Of a DNA stretch of 64,000 bases, positions 55,288 through 64,000 are shown one piece after another. Made by a program: the position numbers and the translations under genes. Each line of letters starts with the position of its first letter. The stretch's first letter is position 1. The DNA lies in contig NZ_JAPEMU010000001.1 of the NCBI RefSeq assembly GCF_026342405.1, forward strand, positions 3,596,001-3,660,000, written 5' to 3'. The DNA comes from Kitasatospora sp. NBC_00240 (GTDB lineage Bacteria; Actinomycetota; Actinomycetes; Streptomycetales; Streptomycetaceae). Under the pieces are notes generated by a model. The model made no database searches and was not told where the DNA came from. It worked only from the letters and a program-made list of their open reading frames with translations.

Positions 55288-56001
55288 ATGGACAACTCTA
55301 GCGGCGTCGGCGTTCTCGACAAGGCCGCTCTGGTGCTGAGCGCACTGGAGTCGGGCCCCGCCACGTTGGCGGGGCTGGTCGCCGCCACCGGTTTGGCGCG
55401 GCCCACCGCCCACCGACTCGCCGTCGCACTCGAACACCACCGCCTGGTCACCAGGGACATGCAGGGCCGGTTCATCCTCGGCCCCCGACTCTCCGAACTC
55501 TCCGCCGCGGCGGGCGAGGACCGGCTGCTCGCCACCGCGGGCCCGGTCCTGACCCACCTGCGCGACGTCACCGGCGAGAGCGCACAGCTCTACCGCCGGC
55601 AGGGCGAGATGCGGATCTGCGTAGCCGCCGCCGAGCGGCTCTCCGGTCTGCGGGACACCGTCCCGGTCGGCAGCACCCTGCCGATGAAGGCCGGCTCCGC
55701 CGCCCAGGTCCTGCTGGCCTGGGAGGAGCCCGAGCGCCTGCACCGGGGCCTCCAGGGCGCCCGCTTCACCGCCACCGCGCTGAGCGGCGTACGACGCCGC
55801 GGCTGGGCCCAGTCGATCGGTGAGCGCGAGCCGGGCGTGGCGTCCGTCTCCGCGCCCGTCCGCGGGCCCTCCAACCGCGTGGTGGCGGCCGTCTCGGTCT
55901 CCGGCCCCATCGAGCGCCTCACCCGGCACCCGGGCCGGATGCACGCCCAGGCCATCATCGAGGCCGCCAACCGGCTCACCGAGGCCCTGCGACGCAGCTG
56001 A
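55288..56001 (+). CDS. ndgR: NdgR, IclR-family regulator
   Basis: 237 residues. [20 protein letters not shown] opens the protein. The winged helix-turn-helix has [20 protein letters not shown] (about 34-53), and the IclR effector domain starts at [20 protein letters not shown]. NdgR in S. coelicolor controls leucine metabolism (leuCD), quorum-like signals and antibiotic genes. It is divergent from leuC as expected. ATG 55288; AGGG upstream. Confidence 0.95.
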   Translation: MDNSSGVGVLDKAALVLSALESGPATLAGLVAATGLARPTAHRLAVALEHHRLVTRDMQGRFILGPRLSELSAAAGEDRLLATAGPVLTHLRDVTGESAQLYRRQGEMRICVAAAERLSGLRDTVPVGSTLPMKAGSAAQVLLAWEEPERLHRGLQGARFTATALSGVRRRGWAQSIGEREPGVASVSAPVRGPSNRVVAAVSVSGPIERLTRHPGRMHAQAIIEAANRLTEALRRS

Positions 56002-56038
56002 GCACAGGCCGCGGCGGGCAGCCGTGGCCGGTCACGAC

Positions 56039-56086
56039 AGGAAACGGGTCCACCCCCGGGGATTCCCGGGGGCGGACCCGTTTCCT
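56039..56086 (+). terminator. Very strong terminator after ndgR
   Basis: 22-bp stem with a single A-C mismatch (left arm 56039-56060, right arm 56065-56086), gatt loop, 38 nt after the ndgR stop. Confidence 0.8.
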
Positions 56087-56440
56087 GTACCGGTCCGTTC
56101 CGGTGCCGGTCCTTTCCGGTACCCGTTCTCGGTGCCGATCCGCTCCGGGGCCGCTCCGCCTCCGGCGCGGCCCGGACTTTCGGCCCGCCGGCCGAATTCC
56201 GGGACCGCCACTGCCGGTCCCGACGCGCGGTCCGAGGGTCGGACGTACACCCGGCGGCCGATTCGGCGGGCACCCCGCGCCGTCCGTGCCCGGCGGACCG
56301 GCCCGGGGCCGTCCGGCCAGGTCGGGACCGGTGCCGCCGGGCGACGGCCGGGTCGGCGCCGAATCGCGGCGGGGCGCAGCCGAATACCGCGGGAAAGCCC
56401 CGCGGGAATTCCGCGTGGAAAAGCCCAGTAGACGCAAAAA
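56087..56440. repeat. Low-complexity ccggt-type repeat region
   Basis: About 350 bp of degenerate repeats (ccggtccgttccggtgccgg and similar, 56091-56140) with a small palindrome cgcgg-gaatt-ccgcg (56401-56415). No gene. It separates ndgR from the tRNA cluster. Confidence 0.5.
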
Positions 56441-56461
56441 AGGCCCCGGTGACCGGGGCCT
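56441..56461 (-). terminator. Terminator of the tRNA cluster
   Basis: Perfect 9-bp stem aggccccgg / ccggggcct with a 3-nt loop. On the minus strand it is followed by TTTTTT (run at 56436-56440), a classical terminator. Confidence 0.85.
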
Positions 56462-56481
56462 GCGACTTTCTGAACAACTGG

Positions 56482-56553
56482 CTGGGGTACCAGGACTCGA
56501 ACCTAGACTAAATGAACCAGAATCACTCGTGCTGCCAATTACACCATACCCCA
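56482..56553 (-). tRNA. tRNA-Gln (anticodon CTG)
   Basis: 72 nt plus an encoded CCA (56479-56481). Acceptor TGGGGTA/TACCCCA, anticodon loop TTCTGGT, T-arm CTAGG/CCTGG. Last gene of the five-tRNA cluster transcribed leftward. Confidence 0.93.
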
Positions 56554-56600
56554 ACAAAGCATTCAGCCGATGGGCGAGCCCACCGGCCTTACTGCTCTGG

Positions 56601-56673
56601 TACCCCCGACCGGATTCGAACCGGCGCTACTGCCGTGAGAGGGCAGCGTGCTAGGCCGCTACACAACGGGGGC
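56601..56673 (-). tRNA. tRNA-Glu (anticodon CTC)
   Basis: 73 nt. Acceptor GCCCCCG/CGGGGGT, anticodon stem CTGCC/GGCAG with CTC. CCA is encoded (56598-56600). Identical to the other two Glu copies in the mature part. Confidence 0.93.
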
Positions 56674-56746
56674 AAACTTAGTGATCCCGACTTCGCCGCC
56701 TCCGGGGTTTCACATCATCCGGATGGTGACAGTGGTAAGGATCTGG

Positions 56747-56819
56747 TACCCCCGACCGGATTCGAACCGGCGCTACTGCCGTGAGAGGGCAGCGTGCTAG
56801 GCCGCTACACAACGGGGGC
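56747..56819 (-). tRNA. tRNA-Glu (anticodon CTC)
   Basis: Same mature sequence as 56601-56673. CCA is encoded (56744-56746). Confidence 0.93.
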
Positions 56820-56880
56820 TTGTACTGCTCGATACTACTGGGTACTGCTCAGGTTCCTGCTCGGCCCCTTGCGGGACCAG

Positions 56881-56953
56881 TACCCCCGACCGGATTCGAA
56901 CCGGCGCTACTGCCGTGAGAGGGCAGCGTGCTAGGCCGCTACACAACGGGGGC
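56881..56953 (-). tRNA. tRNA-Glu (anticodon CTC), no encoded CCA
   Basis: Same mature sequence as the other Glu copies, but the 3' end is followed by CTG rather than CCA, so CCA must be added after transcription. Confidence 0.92.
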
Positions 56954-56980
56954 TTGTACTGCTGTGGTGCTCGTACTGCG

Positions 56981-57052
56981 CTGGGGTACCAGGACTCGAA
57001 CCTAGACTAAATGAACCAGAATCACTCGTGCTGCCAATTACACCATACCCCA
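56981..57052 (-). tRNA. tRNA-Gln (anticodon CTG), no encoded CCA
   Basis: Same mature sequence as 56482-56553. It is followed by CGC rather than CCA. First gene of the cluster. Confidence 0.92.
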
Positions 57053-57156
57053 CCTGAGTTCAACCCCTACGGGGCCTTGCTCGGTGTTGCGCCTGAGGTT
57101 CGGTGCTGACGAGGTTTCTGGTCCCTCGCCGTTCCCTCCCGGGCGGCGCAGAAAGA

Positions 57157-57185
57157 ACATTACCCGATGCCGGGCGCGGCTCCAA
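57157..57185 (-). promoter_or_regulatory. Promoter of the tRNA cluster
   Basis: On the minus strand TTGGAG, 17-nt spacer, TAATGT. It lies about 100 bp upstream of the first tRNA, with an AT-rich flank. Confidence 0.6.
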
Positions 57186-57236
57186 AATCGATAACCACGA
57201 GGGGGTACCCGCCGACCCTCGGGAGCTGCGAAAACG

Positions 57237-57284
57237 CCCTGCGGGCGGGTGCCCGGCCGGCCGGCCGGGCACCCGCCCGCAGGG
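57237..57284 (-). terminator. 48-nt perfect palindrome, gltX terminator
   Basis: Two 24-nt arms (57237-57260 and 57261-57284) are exact reverse complements with no spacer. On the minus strand GCGTTTT follows. The gltX stop lies 17 nt before it. Confidence 0.85.
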
Positions 57285-57301
57285 AGGCGGCCCGAGAGTG
57301 C

Positions 57302-58813
57302 TCAGGCGGCCGGGACGGCGTCCAGGGCGGCCGCCAGCCGGCGCAGCGTCTCGGTGCGGCCGAGCAGCTCCATCGACTCGAAGAGCGGCGGGGAGACCCG
57401 GCGGCCGGTGACGGCCACCCGCAGCGGCGTGAAGGCGAACTTGGGCTTGATGCCCAGGCCGTCCACCAGGGCCTCGCGCAGTGCGGCCTGGATCGGCTCG
57501 GGGGTGAAGTCCCCGAGCGCCTCCAGGGCCTTGATGCTGGCCTCCAGCACCGGACGGGCGTCCTGGGTGAGGACCTTGGCGGCGTCCTCCGGGTCCAGGG
57601 CGAAGTCGGCCGGGGCCACGAAGAGGAAGCCCGCCATGGTGACGATCTCGCCGAGGACGACCATCCGCTCCTGGGTGAGCGGGGCCACCTTCGCCAGCAG
57701 GTCGAGCTGCTCGGCGCTCGGCTCGGCCGGCAGCAGGCCTGGCGCCTGCAGGTACGGGACCAGCCGGCGGACGAACTCGTCCGGGGCCAGCTCGCGCAGG
57801 TGCCGGGCGTTGATCGCCTCGCACTTCTTCAGGTCGAAGCGGGCCGGGTTGGCGTTCACCTTCGCGATGTCGAAGGCGGCCACCAGCTCGTCCATGGAGA
57901 AGTGGTCGTCGTCCGCGGAGAGCGACCAGCCCAGCAGGGCCAGGTAGTTGAGCAGGCCCTCGGGCAGGAAGCCGCGCTCGCGGTACAGGTTGAGCGAGGC
58001 CTGCGGGTCGCGCTTGGAGAGCTTCTTGTTGCCCTCGCCCATCACGTACGGCAGGTGGCCGAAGCGCGGGGTGGCGCCGCTGCCGACACCGATCTCGGCG
58101 AGCGCCGCGTAGAGCGCGATCTGGCGGGGGGTGGAGGACAGCAGGTCCTCGCCGCGGAGCACGTGGGTGATGCCCATCAGCGCGTCGTCCACCGGGTTGA
58201 CCAGGGTGTACAGCGGGGCGCCGTTGGCACGGACGATGCCGTAGTCCGGCACGTTCTCCGGCTCGAAGCTGAGCGTGCCGCGGACCAGGTCGTCGAAGGT
58301 GATGGTGCCGTCGGGCATCCGGAAGCGCAGGATCGGCTGCCGGCCCTCCAGCTTGTAGACAGCCACCTGGTCGTCCGTCAGGTTCCGGCAGTGGCCGTCG
58401 TAGCCGGAGGGCTTGCCGGCCGCGCGGGCCGCCTCGCGGCGGGCGTCCAGCTCCTCGGTGTTGCAGTAGCACTCGTACGCGTGGCCGGCCTCGCGCAGGC
58501 GGCGGGCGACGTCCGCGTAGATGTCCATCCGCTGGGACTGCCGGTACGGCTCGTGCGGGCCGCCGACCTCCGGGCCCTCGTCCCAGTCGAAGCCGAGCCA
58601 GCGCATGGCGTCCAGCAGCTGGTTGTAGGAGTCCTCGGAGTCGCGGGCCGCGTCGGTGTCCTCGATCCGGAAGACCAGCGTGCCGCCGTGGTGGCGGGCG
58701 AAGGCCCAGTTGAAGAGGGCGGTGCGGACCAGGCCGACGTGCGGGTTGCCGGTCGGGGACGGACAGAAGCGGACCCGGACCGTCGGGTCCAGGTCTGCGG
58801 TTGCGTTAGCCAC
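57302..58813 (-). CDS. gltX: Glutamyl-tRNA synthetase
   Basis: 503-residue class I synthetase. The HIGH-type motif is [20 protein letters not shown] (about 16-35) and the KMSKS-type motif is KLSKRD in [20 protein letters not shown]. It may be non-discriminating and also load tRNA-Gln with Glu for later amidation, as in most actinobacteria. No glnS is present here. GTG 58813 overlaps the end of the FAH gene by 8 nt. The tRNA-Glu/Gln cluster is downstream, so the enzyme and its substrates are neighbours. Confidence 0.96.
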   Translation of the reverse strand: MANATADLDPTVRVRFCPSPTGNPHVGLVRTALFNWAFARHHGGTLVFRIEDTDAARDSEDSYNQLLDAMRWLGFDWDEGPEVGGPHEPYRQSQRMDIYADVARRLREAGHAYECYCNTEELDARREAARAAGKPSGYDGHCRNLTDDQVAVYKLEGRQPILRFRMPDGTITFDDLVRGTLSFEPENVPDYGIVRANGAPLYTLVNPVDDALMGITHVLRGEDLLSSTPRQIALYAALAEIGVGSGATPRFGHLPYVMGEGNKKLSKRDPQASLNLYRERGFLPEGLLNYLALLGWSLSADDDHFSMDELVAAFDIAKVNANPARFDLKKCEAINARHLRELAPDEFVRRLVPYLQAPGLLPAEPSAEQLDLLAKVAPLTQERMVVLGEIVTMAGFLFVAPADFALDPEDAAKVLTQDARPVLEASIKALEALGDFTPEPIQAALREALVDGLGIKPKFAFTPLRVAVTGRRVSPPLFESMELLGRTETLRRLAAALDAVPAA

Positions 58814-59621
58814 GCTTGATCACCTTATTGGTGAGAGTGCCGATGCCTTCGATGGAGACGGCGACCTCGTCGCCGACGTTGATGGGGCCGACCCCCGCGG
58901 GGGTGCCGGTGAGGATGACGTCGCCCGGGAGCAGGGTCATCGCCTCGGAGATGTGGACGACCAGTTCGGCGATCGAGCGGACCATCAAGGAGGTCCGGCC
59001 GGCCTGCCGCAGGTCGCCGTTGACGGTGCAGGTGATCGCGAGGTCCGCCGGGTCCAGCTCGGTCTCGATCCACGGCCCGAGCGGGCAGGAGGTGTCGAAG
59101 CCCTTGGCGCGGGCCCACTGGCCCTCGCGCTGCTGGACGTCGCGGGCGGTCACGTCGTTGGCGCAGGTGTAGCCGAAGATCACCTCGGGGACCCGGTCCA
59201 GCGGGACCTCGCGGCACATCCGGCCGATGACCACCGCCAGTTCGGCCTCGTGCTGGACGTCCGAGGAGAACGGCGGGTACGCGATGGACTCGGTCGGGCC
59301 GATCACCGCGGTGGAGGGCTTGAAGAAGGTCAGCGGGACGTCGGGGACGTCGTTGCCCAGTTCGGCGGCGTGCGCCACGTAGTTGCGGCCGACCGCGACG
59401 ATCTTGTTGGGGAGCATCGGGGTGAGCAGGCGCACGTCCTGCATGCGGTAGCTCTCACCGGTCAGCTGCGGCTGGCCGAAGGGGTGGCCGGCCATGGCGT
59501 GCAGGACCAGGGAGTCCGGCTGGGAGGCATCACCCTCGACCACGCCGAAGGAGACGCTGCCGGCAGCGGGCCCGCCCTCCACGGCTCGGCCTTCTCGGAC
59601 GGAAAACCTGGCAATGCGCAC
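58806..59621 (-). CDS. Fumarylacetoacetate hydrolase-fold protein
   Basis: 271 residues. [20 protein letters not shown] (about 90-109), [13 protein letters not shown] and [20 protein letters not shown] hold the FAH-family metal ligands and loop. Many such proteins are oxaloacetate decarboxylases or hydratases of aromatic breakdown, so the reaction here is unknown. GTG 59621 with AGGGG. It precedes and overlaps gltX (co-transcribed). Confidence 0.92.
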   Translation of the reverse strand: MRIARFSVREGRAVEGGPAAGSVSFGVVEGDASQPDSLVLHAMAGHPFGQPQLTGESYRMQDVRLLTPMLPNKIVAVGRNYVAHAAELGNDVPDVPLTFFKPSTAVIGPTESIAYPPFSSDVQHEAELAVVIGRMCREVPLDRVPEVIFGYTCANDVTARDVQQREGQWARAKGFDTSCPLGPWIETELDPADLAITCTVNGDLRQAGRTSLMVRSIAELVVHISEAMTLLPGDVILTGTPAGVGPINVGDEVAVSIEGIGTLTNKVIKRG

Positions 59622-59929
59622 GGTCGGGCTACCCCTCGCTTCGTCGGACGCCCGGGGCGCGCCCGGGCGCTGGCGGGCCGCTCGGCCTGACGCGGCCCCG
59701 CTCAATCGCCTCCCAGGCTATCGCGTGAGCCTTCGGGCGCCCGCTTTGCCCCATAGGTCCCTTCGGGGCGCCGCGACCGGGAGGCGCCCGCGCCGCCGCC
59801 GGCACCGGACGCGAGGGGCCACGCACGCCGGAGGGCGCCGTTGCCGCAGGCGGTGCGACGACGGCGCCCTCCGGAGACGGGGCCACCGGGGGCCGGCGGG
59901 CGGGCCGGCCCCCGAGTGCTCCGCGGTCG

Positions 59930-60154
59930 TCAGCCCTGCGGCACTGCGACGGCCGGAGCGACCTGGAGGATCGTGCGGCGCGGGTTGGCGGTGCTGGTCG
60001 GGAGCTCGGTGGAGTACGTGACGACGTCCTCGGGCCGGCGCGCGCCGGGCAGCTCGGCGAAGTCCGCGACCGAGGCCAGCGTGGTCCGGCGCGGGTTCGC
60101 CGTCGAACGGCTGACGAGCGTGGACGGGTCGGCGTTGTTGGCCGGCTGGGACAT
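59930..60154 (-). CDS. Orphan 74-residue repeat peptide
   Basis: MSQPANNADPSTLVSRSTAN starts it (ATG 60154, AAGG 10 nt upstream). The eight-residue motif STANPRRT is exactly repeated at 17-24 and 54-61, inside longer related stretches (SRSTANPRRTTLASVA and PTSTANPRRTILQVAP). There is no Cys, no signal peptide and no membrane helix. It is rich in Thr/Ser/Pro/Ala and may be a peptide precursor, an adaptor or a kinase-linked regulator. I do not recognise the family. It is divergent from the conservon kinase gene, with a 607-bp gap and a 15-bp tandem repeat just upstream. Confidence 0.6.
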   Translation of the reverse strand: MSQPANNADPSTLVSRSTANPRRTTLASVADFAELPGARRPEDVVTYSTELPTSTANPRRTILQVAPAVAVPQG

Positions 60155-60761
60155 CGCTTCACACCTTGGGATAGGAGGGGCCGGCCAGGAGGCTGCGGCC
60201 GCACGTTTCGGACGAGCACTGTTCGGGGCAGCACTCTTCGGGGCGGGGAGTGCCGGGCGGGGGATTTCGGCCAGGCCGACCGCCCCCGCGTCCGACTGAG
60301 CAAGATTAAGGATCTCTTTCCACAGTCGCCGTGACCAAAGCTACACATTGGGCTGTGATTTTGCTCACAAATTGAAGATTTATTCCGCCATAGCGGGCAA
60401 ATCGCCGCAACAAGATATTCCGACATTTCGCCCATTTCGGAGCGAACGGGAAGCCTCGCGGCTCTTGTTGATCAGTGGTCTGATTGACATGTATCGGGCG
60501 AGTGTCCGAAAAAGGCGGTATTCCGGTCCAGTTACCGCACAGTCTGTGAAATGGCGCACGCACTGGGTAGTACCCGGAGATGCTCCACAGCGCCCCTTGT
60601 TGGACTCCCCCCGCTGTGCTGGAATGCCACGGACCGTGGGAAAGGACCCGTCCACCCCGGTAGACCCGCTCTCCCGGACCGGCCGGGGTGCGGATGGAAA
60701 CTCGACACCGTCCAGGCCGCGGCAACGCGGCGGGACGCCCGGTCCAGAGGTTGCGACGCCA
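60155..60761. other. AT-rich intergenic region before the sensor kinase
   Basis: 607 bp between divergent genes. 60300-60560 is distinctly AT-richer than the window (runs such as tttattcc, aaattgaag). No clear small gene with a ribosome site is seen. The control region probably serves both the peptide gene and the conservon. Confidence 0.6.
60201..60245. repeat. Three 15-bp tandem repeats
   Basis: gcacgtttcggacga, gcactgttcggggca and gcactcttcggggcg (units at 60201, 60216, 60231). They lie 47 nt upstream of the peptide gene. The 15-bp period could suggest coding, but no frame through it has a start codon. Confidence 0.8.
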
Positions 60762-63700
60762 GTGCAGGGACGTTTCAAGAGGGGTAGCGGCGCCGCGGGC
60801 GACCCCGAGTCGCGAGAGCCCGCAGCAGCCCCCCACCAGGCAGTGCCCCAGGGCGGCCCGGGTGACCGGGCAGCCGGGAACCAGGCCGAACCGGGCAACG
60901 CCGACACCATCGAGAACGACGACCAGAAGTCCAAGCGGGCGAAGCTCCGCAGCACCCTGACCAGGCGCCGGGCGACCGGTCTGAGCCGGCTCGCCATGCG
61001 CAACTGGCGCATCCGGACCCGCCTGATCGCCCTGCTCGCGCTCCCCGTCATGGTCGCGCTGGTCCTCGGTGGCCTGCGCATCCAGACCTCGTTGGAGGCC
61101 TCGCAGCAACTCGCGCAGATGGCCAACCTGAGCGACCTGGCCAAGAAGGCCACCAACCTCGCCGACGCCCTGCAGACCGAGCGCGACATCAGCGCCGGCC
61201 CGCGGACCCGCGGCGGCCAGGAGGCCGACGACGAGGTCGAGGCCTCGCGCAAGAACACCGACGACCTGAGCCGGACCTTCACCGCCTCCGCCGACAAGTT
61301 CGAGAACCTCGAACTCTCCGGCGGAAAGGCCCTGCTGCTGCAGGTGCGCAAGGACCTCAACTCGGTCGCCGACGCGCGCCGCGACGCCTACACCAACGAC
61401 CAGAACATCCAGGCCACCATCACGTCCTACGACGTGATCATCAAGGACCTGCTGTCCATCACCCAGGACATCGCGCTCGCGTCCAACAACAGCGACCTGG
61501 TCCGCGCCACCCGTGCCCTGCAGCAGTTCTCACTGGCCAAGGACGTCACCTCGCAGCAGCGCGCGCTGATCAGCGCCGCGCTCGCCAACAAGAAGGGCCC
61601 CGACCTCAGCCTGAGCGACGAGTCCTTCGGTATCCGGCTGCGCGGCGCGTACGACAACGCCATCGGAAACTTCAACAGCATCTACACCAGCCACGAGCTG
61701 GACAGCCTCCGCGAGCAGCTCAGCTACAACTCGCTGATCGCCGACGCCGACCGCTACTCACGCTCGATCCTGCAGCAGAGCGGTATCAAGCAGACCGAGA
61801 GCCGGAGCTACAAGGACTGGTACGACCAGTCCAGCGCGAAGATCACGCAGGAGCGCCGGATCGAGAGCCGGCTGATCGAGGAGCTGGACGGCAAGGCCCA
61901 GGCCCTGCAGTCCACCGCCGACACCGAGGCCCTGATCACCGGTGCCCTGGTCGCCCTCGTGCTGCTCGTCGCCATCGCCGGCGCCGCGGTCATCGCCCGC
62001 TCGATGGTGCGCTCGCTGACCCGACTGCAGACCGCGGCCGAGGACGTCGCCGAGCGCCGCCTCCCCGAGCTGGTCAAGACCCTCTCCGAGAGCGACCCGC
62101 ACGACGTCGACGTCACCGTCGAACCCGTCGGCGTCGACTCCACGGACGAGATCGGCCACGTGGCCCACGCGTTCGACATGGTGCACAGCGAGGCCGTCCG
62201 CCTCGCCGCCGAGCAGGCCCTCCTGCGAGGCAACATCAACGCGATGTTCACCAACCTCTCGCGCCGCAGCCAGGGCCTCATCCAGCGCCAGCTGTCGCTC
62301 ATCTCCGAGCTGGAGAGCCGCGAGGCGGACCCGGACCAGCTCGCCAGCCTCTTCAAGCTCGACCACCTCGCGACCCGCATGCGCCGTAACGGCGAAAACC
62401 TCCTCGTCCTCGCGGGCGAGGACCCGGGCCGCCGCTGGACCAGGCCCGTCCCGCTGGTCGACGTGCTCCGCGCCGCCGCCTCCGAGGTGGAGCAGTACGA
62501 GCGCATCGAACTCGCCTCCGTGCCGTCGGCCGAGGTCGCCGGCCGGGTCGTCAACGACCTCGTCCACCTGCTCGCCGAGCTGCTGGAGAACGCCACGTCG
62601 TTCTCCAGCCCGCAGACCCGCGTCCGGGTCACCGGTCACGCCCTGCCCGACGGCCGGGTGCTGATCGAGATCCACGACACCGGCATCGGCCTCAGCCCCG
62701 ACGACCTCGCGGACATCAACGAGCGCCTCGCCAACCCGCCCGTGGTGGACGTCTCCGTCTCCCGCCGGATGGGTCTGTTCGTGGTCGGCCGCCTGTCCCT
62801 GCGACACGGCATCCGGATCCAGCTCCGTCCCAGCGACTCGGGCGGCACCACCGCGCTCGTCATGCTCCCGGTGGACGTCACCAACTCCGCCGACCGCCGC
62901 GGCGGCGGCCGCCCCGGCGGTCCCAGCAAGCAGCCGCGCGGCGTCGGACCGACCCCCCGCCAGCGCCAGATGCCCGGCCAGGGCCCGGCCGCCGCGCTCC
63001 CGCAGGGGCCGGCCGGCGGTGCCCCGGGCGGCGCTCCCGGCAGCCGTCCGCAGCTCGGCCAGGGCGGCCCCGGCGGCCGTCCCGGCGGTGCCCCCGCGGG
63101 CGCCCCCGGCGGCCTGCCGACCCGCCAGGCCGGCCAGTCGCTGCGTCAGAACCCGCCGACCGGTGCCCCGCAGCAGGGCGGCCCCGGCCGTCCCGGCCAG
63201 CAGGGCAACCAGCAGCAGGCCAACCAGCAGGGCGGCCCGCAGCAGGGCAACCCCGGTGGGCGCCCCGGTGCGCCGCTGCCCCGCCGCGGCCAGCAGCCCG
63301 AGCAGGGCCAGCAGCCCGAGGCCCGCCGCCCGGCCCAGGAGCGCCCGCGCCCCGGCGCCGAGCTCCCGGACCAGAACGGCCCCCGCCAGGCCGAGCAGCC
63401 GCAGCACGGCTGGGCCGACCAGCCCACCCGCGGCGGTCGCCCGGACGGTCGGCAGGACGGGCCGCCGGCCCGTCGCCTGCCGCAGCAGGGCGGCCCGCAG
63501 GGCCCCCGGCCCGGCCAGGGCCTGCCGCAGCGCCCGCTGCCGCAGGGTGCCCAGGGCCAGCAGGCCCCCGCGCCGCACGCACAGGCCGAGCCCGCGCCCG
63601 AGGAGACGACGGCGCAGTTCGCCCGCCCGCGGTTCGAGGCCAGCGAGATCGACCCGCGCGACCCGCTCGGCCTCGGTCTGGTCGAGCCGGTGCTGCCGGC

Positions 63701-64000
63701 CGTGCCAACCCCGGCCCGACCGGAGCCGGTCCGCCAGGAGCAGGCCGCCGCCCAGCAGGCCCAGCAGCAGTTCCGGCCGGAGCCGATGGCCCTGCCGACC
63801 GCGCCCGCCGGCGCCGTCGGCCAGGGTCAGGAGCAGGCCGACTCCCGCTGGTTCCGCGAGGACGGCCGCCCCGCCGGCGACCAGCAGGCCCGGGCCAGGC
63901 AGTACCAGCCGCAGCGTCCCGGTACCAGCGCACCCGGCTTCGACGGTCCGCCCGGACCGAGCCGGTCGCCGTACCAGGCCCAGCAGCAGGGCCAGCCGCA
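60762..64000 (+). CDS. cvnA1: Conservon-type sensor histidine kinase CvnA1-like (3' truncated by window)
   Basis: At least 1079 residues, continuing past the window. GTG 60762 gives VQGRFKRGSGAAG. An ATG at 60624 in frame is an alternative. Membrane helix LIALLALPVMVALVLGGLRI (88-107), an extracellular nitrate/sulfonate-sensor (NIT-like) domain to about 385, a second helix (about 391-412), HAMP, a DHp-like region with KLDHLATRMRRNGENLLVLA, HATPase with N-box Asn610 (LLENAT) and GLFVVGRLSL (671-680), then a Gln/Gly/Pro-rich tail (from about 706) that is still open at the window edge. This matches the S. coelicolor conservon kinase next to gltX, normally followed by cvnB, C and D. Confidence 0.9.
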   Translation, partial: MQGRFKRGSGAAGDPESREPAAAPHQAVPQGGPGDRAAGNQAEPGNADTIENDDQKSKRAKLRSTLTRRRATGLSRLAMRNWRIRTRLIALLALPVMVALVLGGLRIQTSLEASQQLAQMANLSDLAKKATNLADALQTERDISAGPRTRGGQEADDEVEASRKNTDDLSRTFTASADKFENLELSGGKALLLQVRKDLNSVADARRDAYTNDQNIQATITSYDVIIKDLLSITQDIALASNNSDLVRATRALQQFSLAKDVTSQQRALISAALANKKGPDLSLSDESFGIRLRGAYDNAIGNFNSIYTSHELDSLREQLSYNSLIADADRYSRSILQQSGIKQTESRSYKDWYDQSSAKITQERRIESRLIEELDGKAQALQSTADTEALITGALVALVLLVAIAGAAVIARSMVRSLTRLQTAAEDVAERRLPELVKTLSESDPHDVDVTVEPVGVDSTDEIGHVAHAFDMVHSEAVRLAAEQALLRGNINAMFTNLSRRSQGLIQRQLSLISELESREADPDQLASLFKLDHLATRMRRNGENLLVLAGEDPGRRWTRPVPLVDVLRAAASEVEQYERIELASVPSAEVAGRVVNDLVHLLAELLENATSFSSPQTRVRVTGHALPDGRVLIEIHDTGIGLSPDDLADINERLANPPVVDVSVSRRMGLFVVGRLSLRHGIRIQLRPSDSGGTTALVMLPVDVTNSADRRGGGRPGGPSKQPRGVGPTPRQRQMPGQGPAAALPQGPAGGAPGGAPGSRPQLGQGGPGGRPGGAPAGAPGGLPTRQAGQSLRQNPPTGAPQQGGPGRPGQQGNQQQANQQGGPQQGNPGGRPGAPLPRRGQQPEQGQQPEARRPAQERPRPGAELPDQNGPRQAEQPQHGWADQPTRGGRPDGRQDGPPARRLPQQGGPQGPRPGQGLPQRPLPQGAQGQQAPAPHAQAEPAPEETTAQFARPRFEASEIDPRDPLGLGLVEPVLPAVPTPARPEPVRQEQAAAQQAQQQFRPEPMALPTAPAGAVGQGQEQADSRWFREDGRPAGDQQARARQYQPQRPGTSAPGFDGPPGPSRSPYQAQQQGQP

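Noticed and set aside
60163..60290. Cys-rich frame through the 15-bp repeats (PEECCPEQC-like)
   Set aside because: Read on the minus strand it ends with TGA just before the peptide gene and looks tempting, but there is no ATG, GTG or TTG start after the preceding stop.
61758..63578. Open frame antisense to the sensor kinase (leucine/alanine-rich)
   Set aside because: It is a shadow of the kinase and its Gln/Pro tail. No domain or ribosome site is seen.

Overview
The window is a high-GC actinobacterial chromosome segment from the family Streptomycetaceae (Streptomyces or Kitasatospora). The evidence is the very GC-rich third codon positions, the many GTG starts, and a set of streptomycete marker genes: nsdA, ndgR, hupS with a lysine-rich tail, the GlnR-type amtB-glnK-glnD cluster, and a conservon-type sensor kinase. 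From memory, the gene order follows the S. coelicolor SCO5544-SCO5586 block closely, so most of it is core chromosome. I cannot name the species.

Left part (1-5000): proS, a methyltransferase, a GNAT acetyltransferase and ffh. Next (5179-12892) comes a polymorphic-toxin island. It holds an SseB-domain protein, a WXG/ESX-like protein, a 1603-residue RHS/YD-repeat toxin with a WxG-type N-terminus and a variable C-terminal toxin domain, a pentapeptide-repeat protein with a near-identical 278-bp internal duplication, and a CPCC cysteine-rich protein. The last two are candidate immunity or accessory proteins. The island sits between ffh and glnD, which I remember as neighbours in S. coelicolor. 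It is the most distinctive accessory system here.

Middle (13000-41000): glnD, glnK and amtB (nitrogen sensing, with two GlnR-like boxes upstream), nsdA, a prim-pol-like protein, ftsY, smc, a small coiled-coil protein, acylphosphatase, a secreted CAP protein, two membrane proteins, then mutM, rnc, rpmF, a DUF177 protein, a DivIVA-like protein, coaD, rsmD, recG, a DAK/FakA-like protein, and divergent rpmB. Most of these are informational or cell-cycle genes on the minus strand.

Right part (41000-64000): thiD, pfkA, thiL, a stand-alone Lrp-type ligand-binding domain, a DUF3515 protein, ddl, gpsA, plsC, cofC, a cold-shock-like small protein, a small GntR-controlled accessory locus with palindromic operators, hupS, leuD, leuC, ndgR, five tRNA genes (Gln, Glu x3, Gln), gltX, a fumarylacetoacetate-hydrolase-fold protein, an orphan 74-residue repeat peptide, and a conservon-type sensor kinase cut off by the window end. 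The 74-residue peptide gene is divergent from the kinase gene and has a 15-bp tandem repeat in its leader. It is the least explained gene here. Many genes are followed by strong GC-rich hairpins, listed as terminators.
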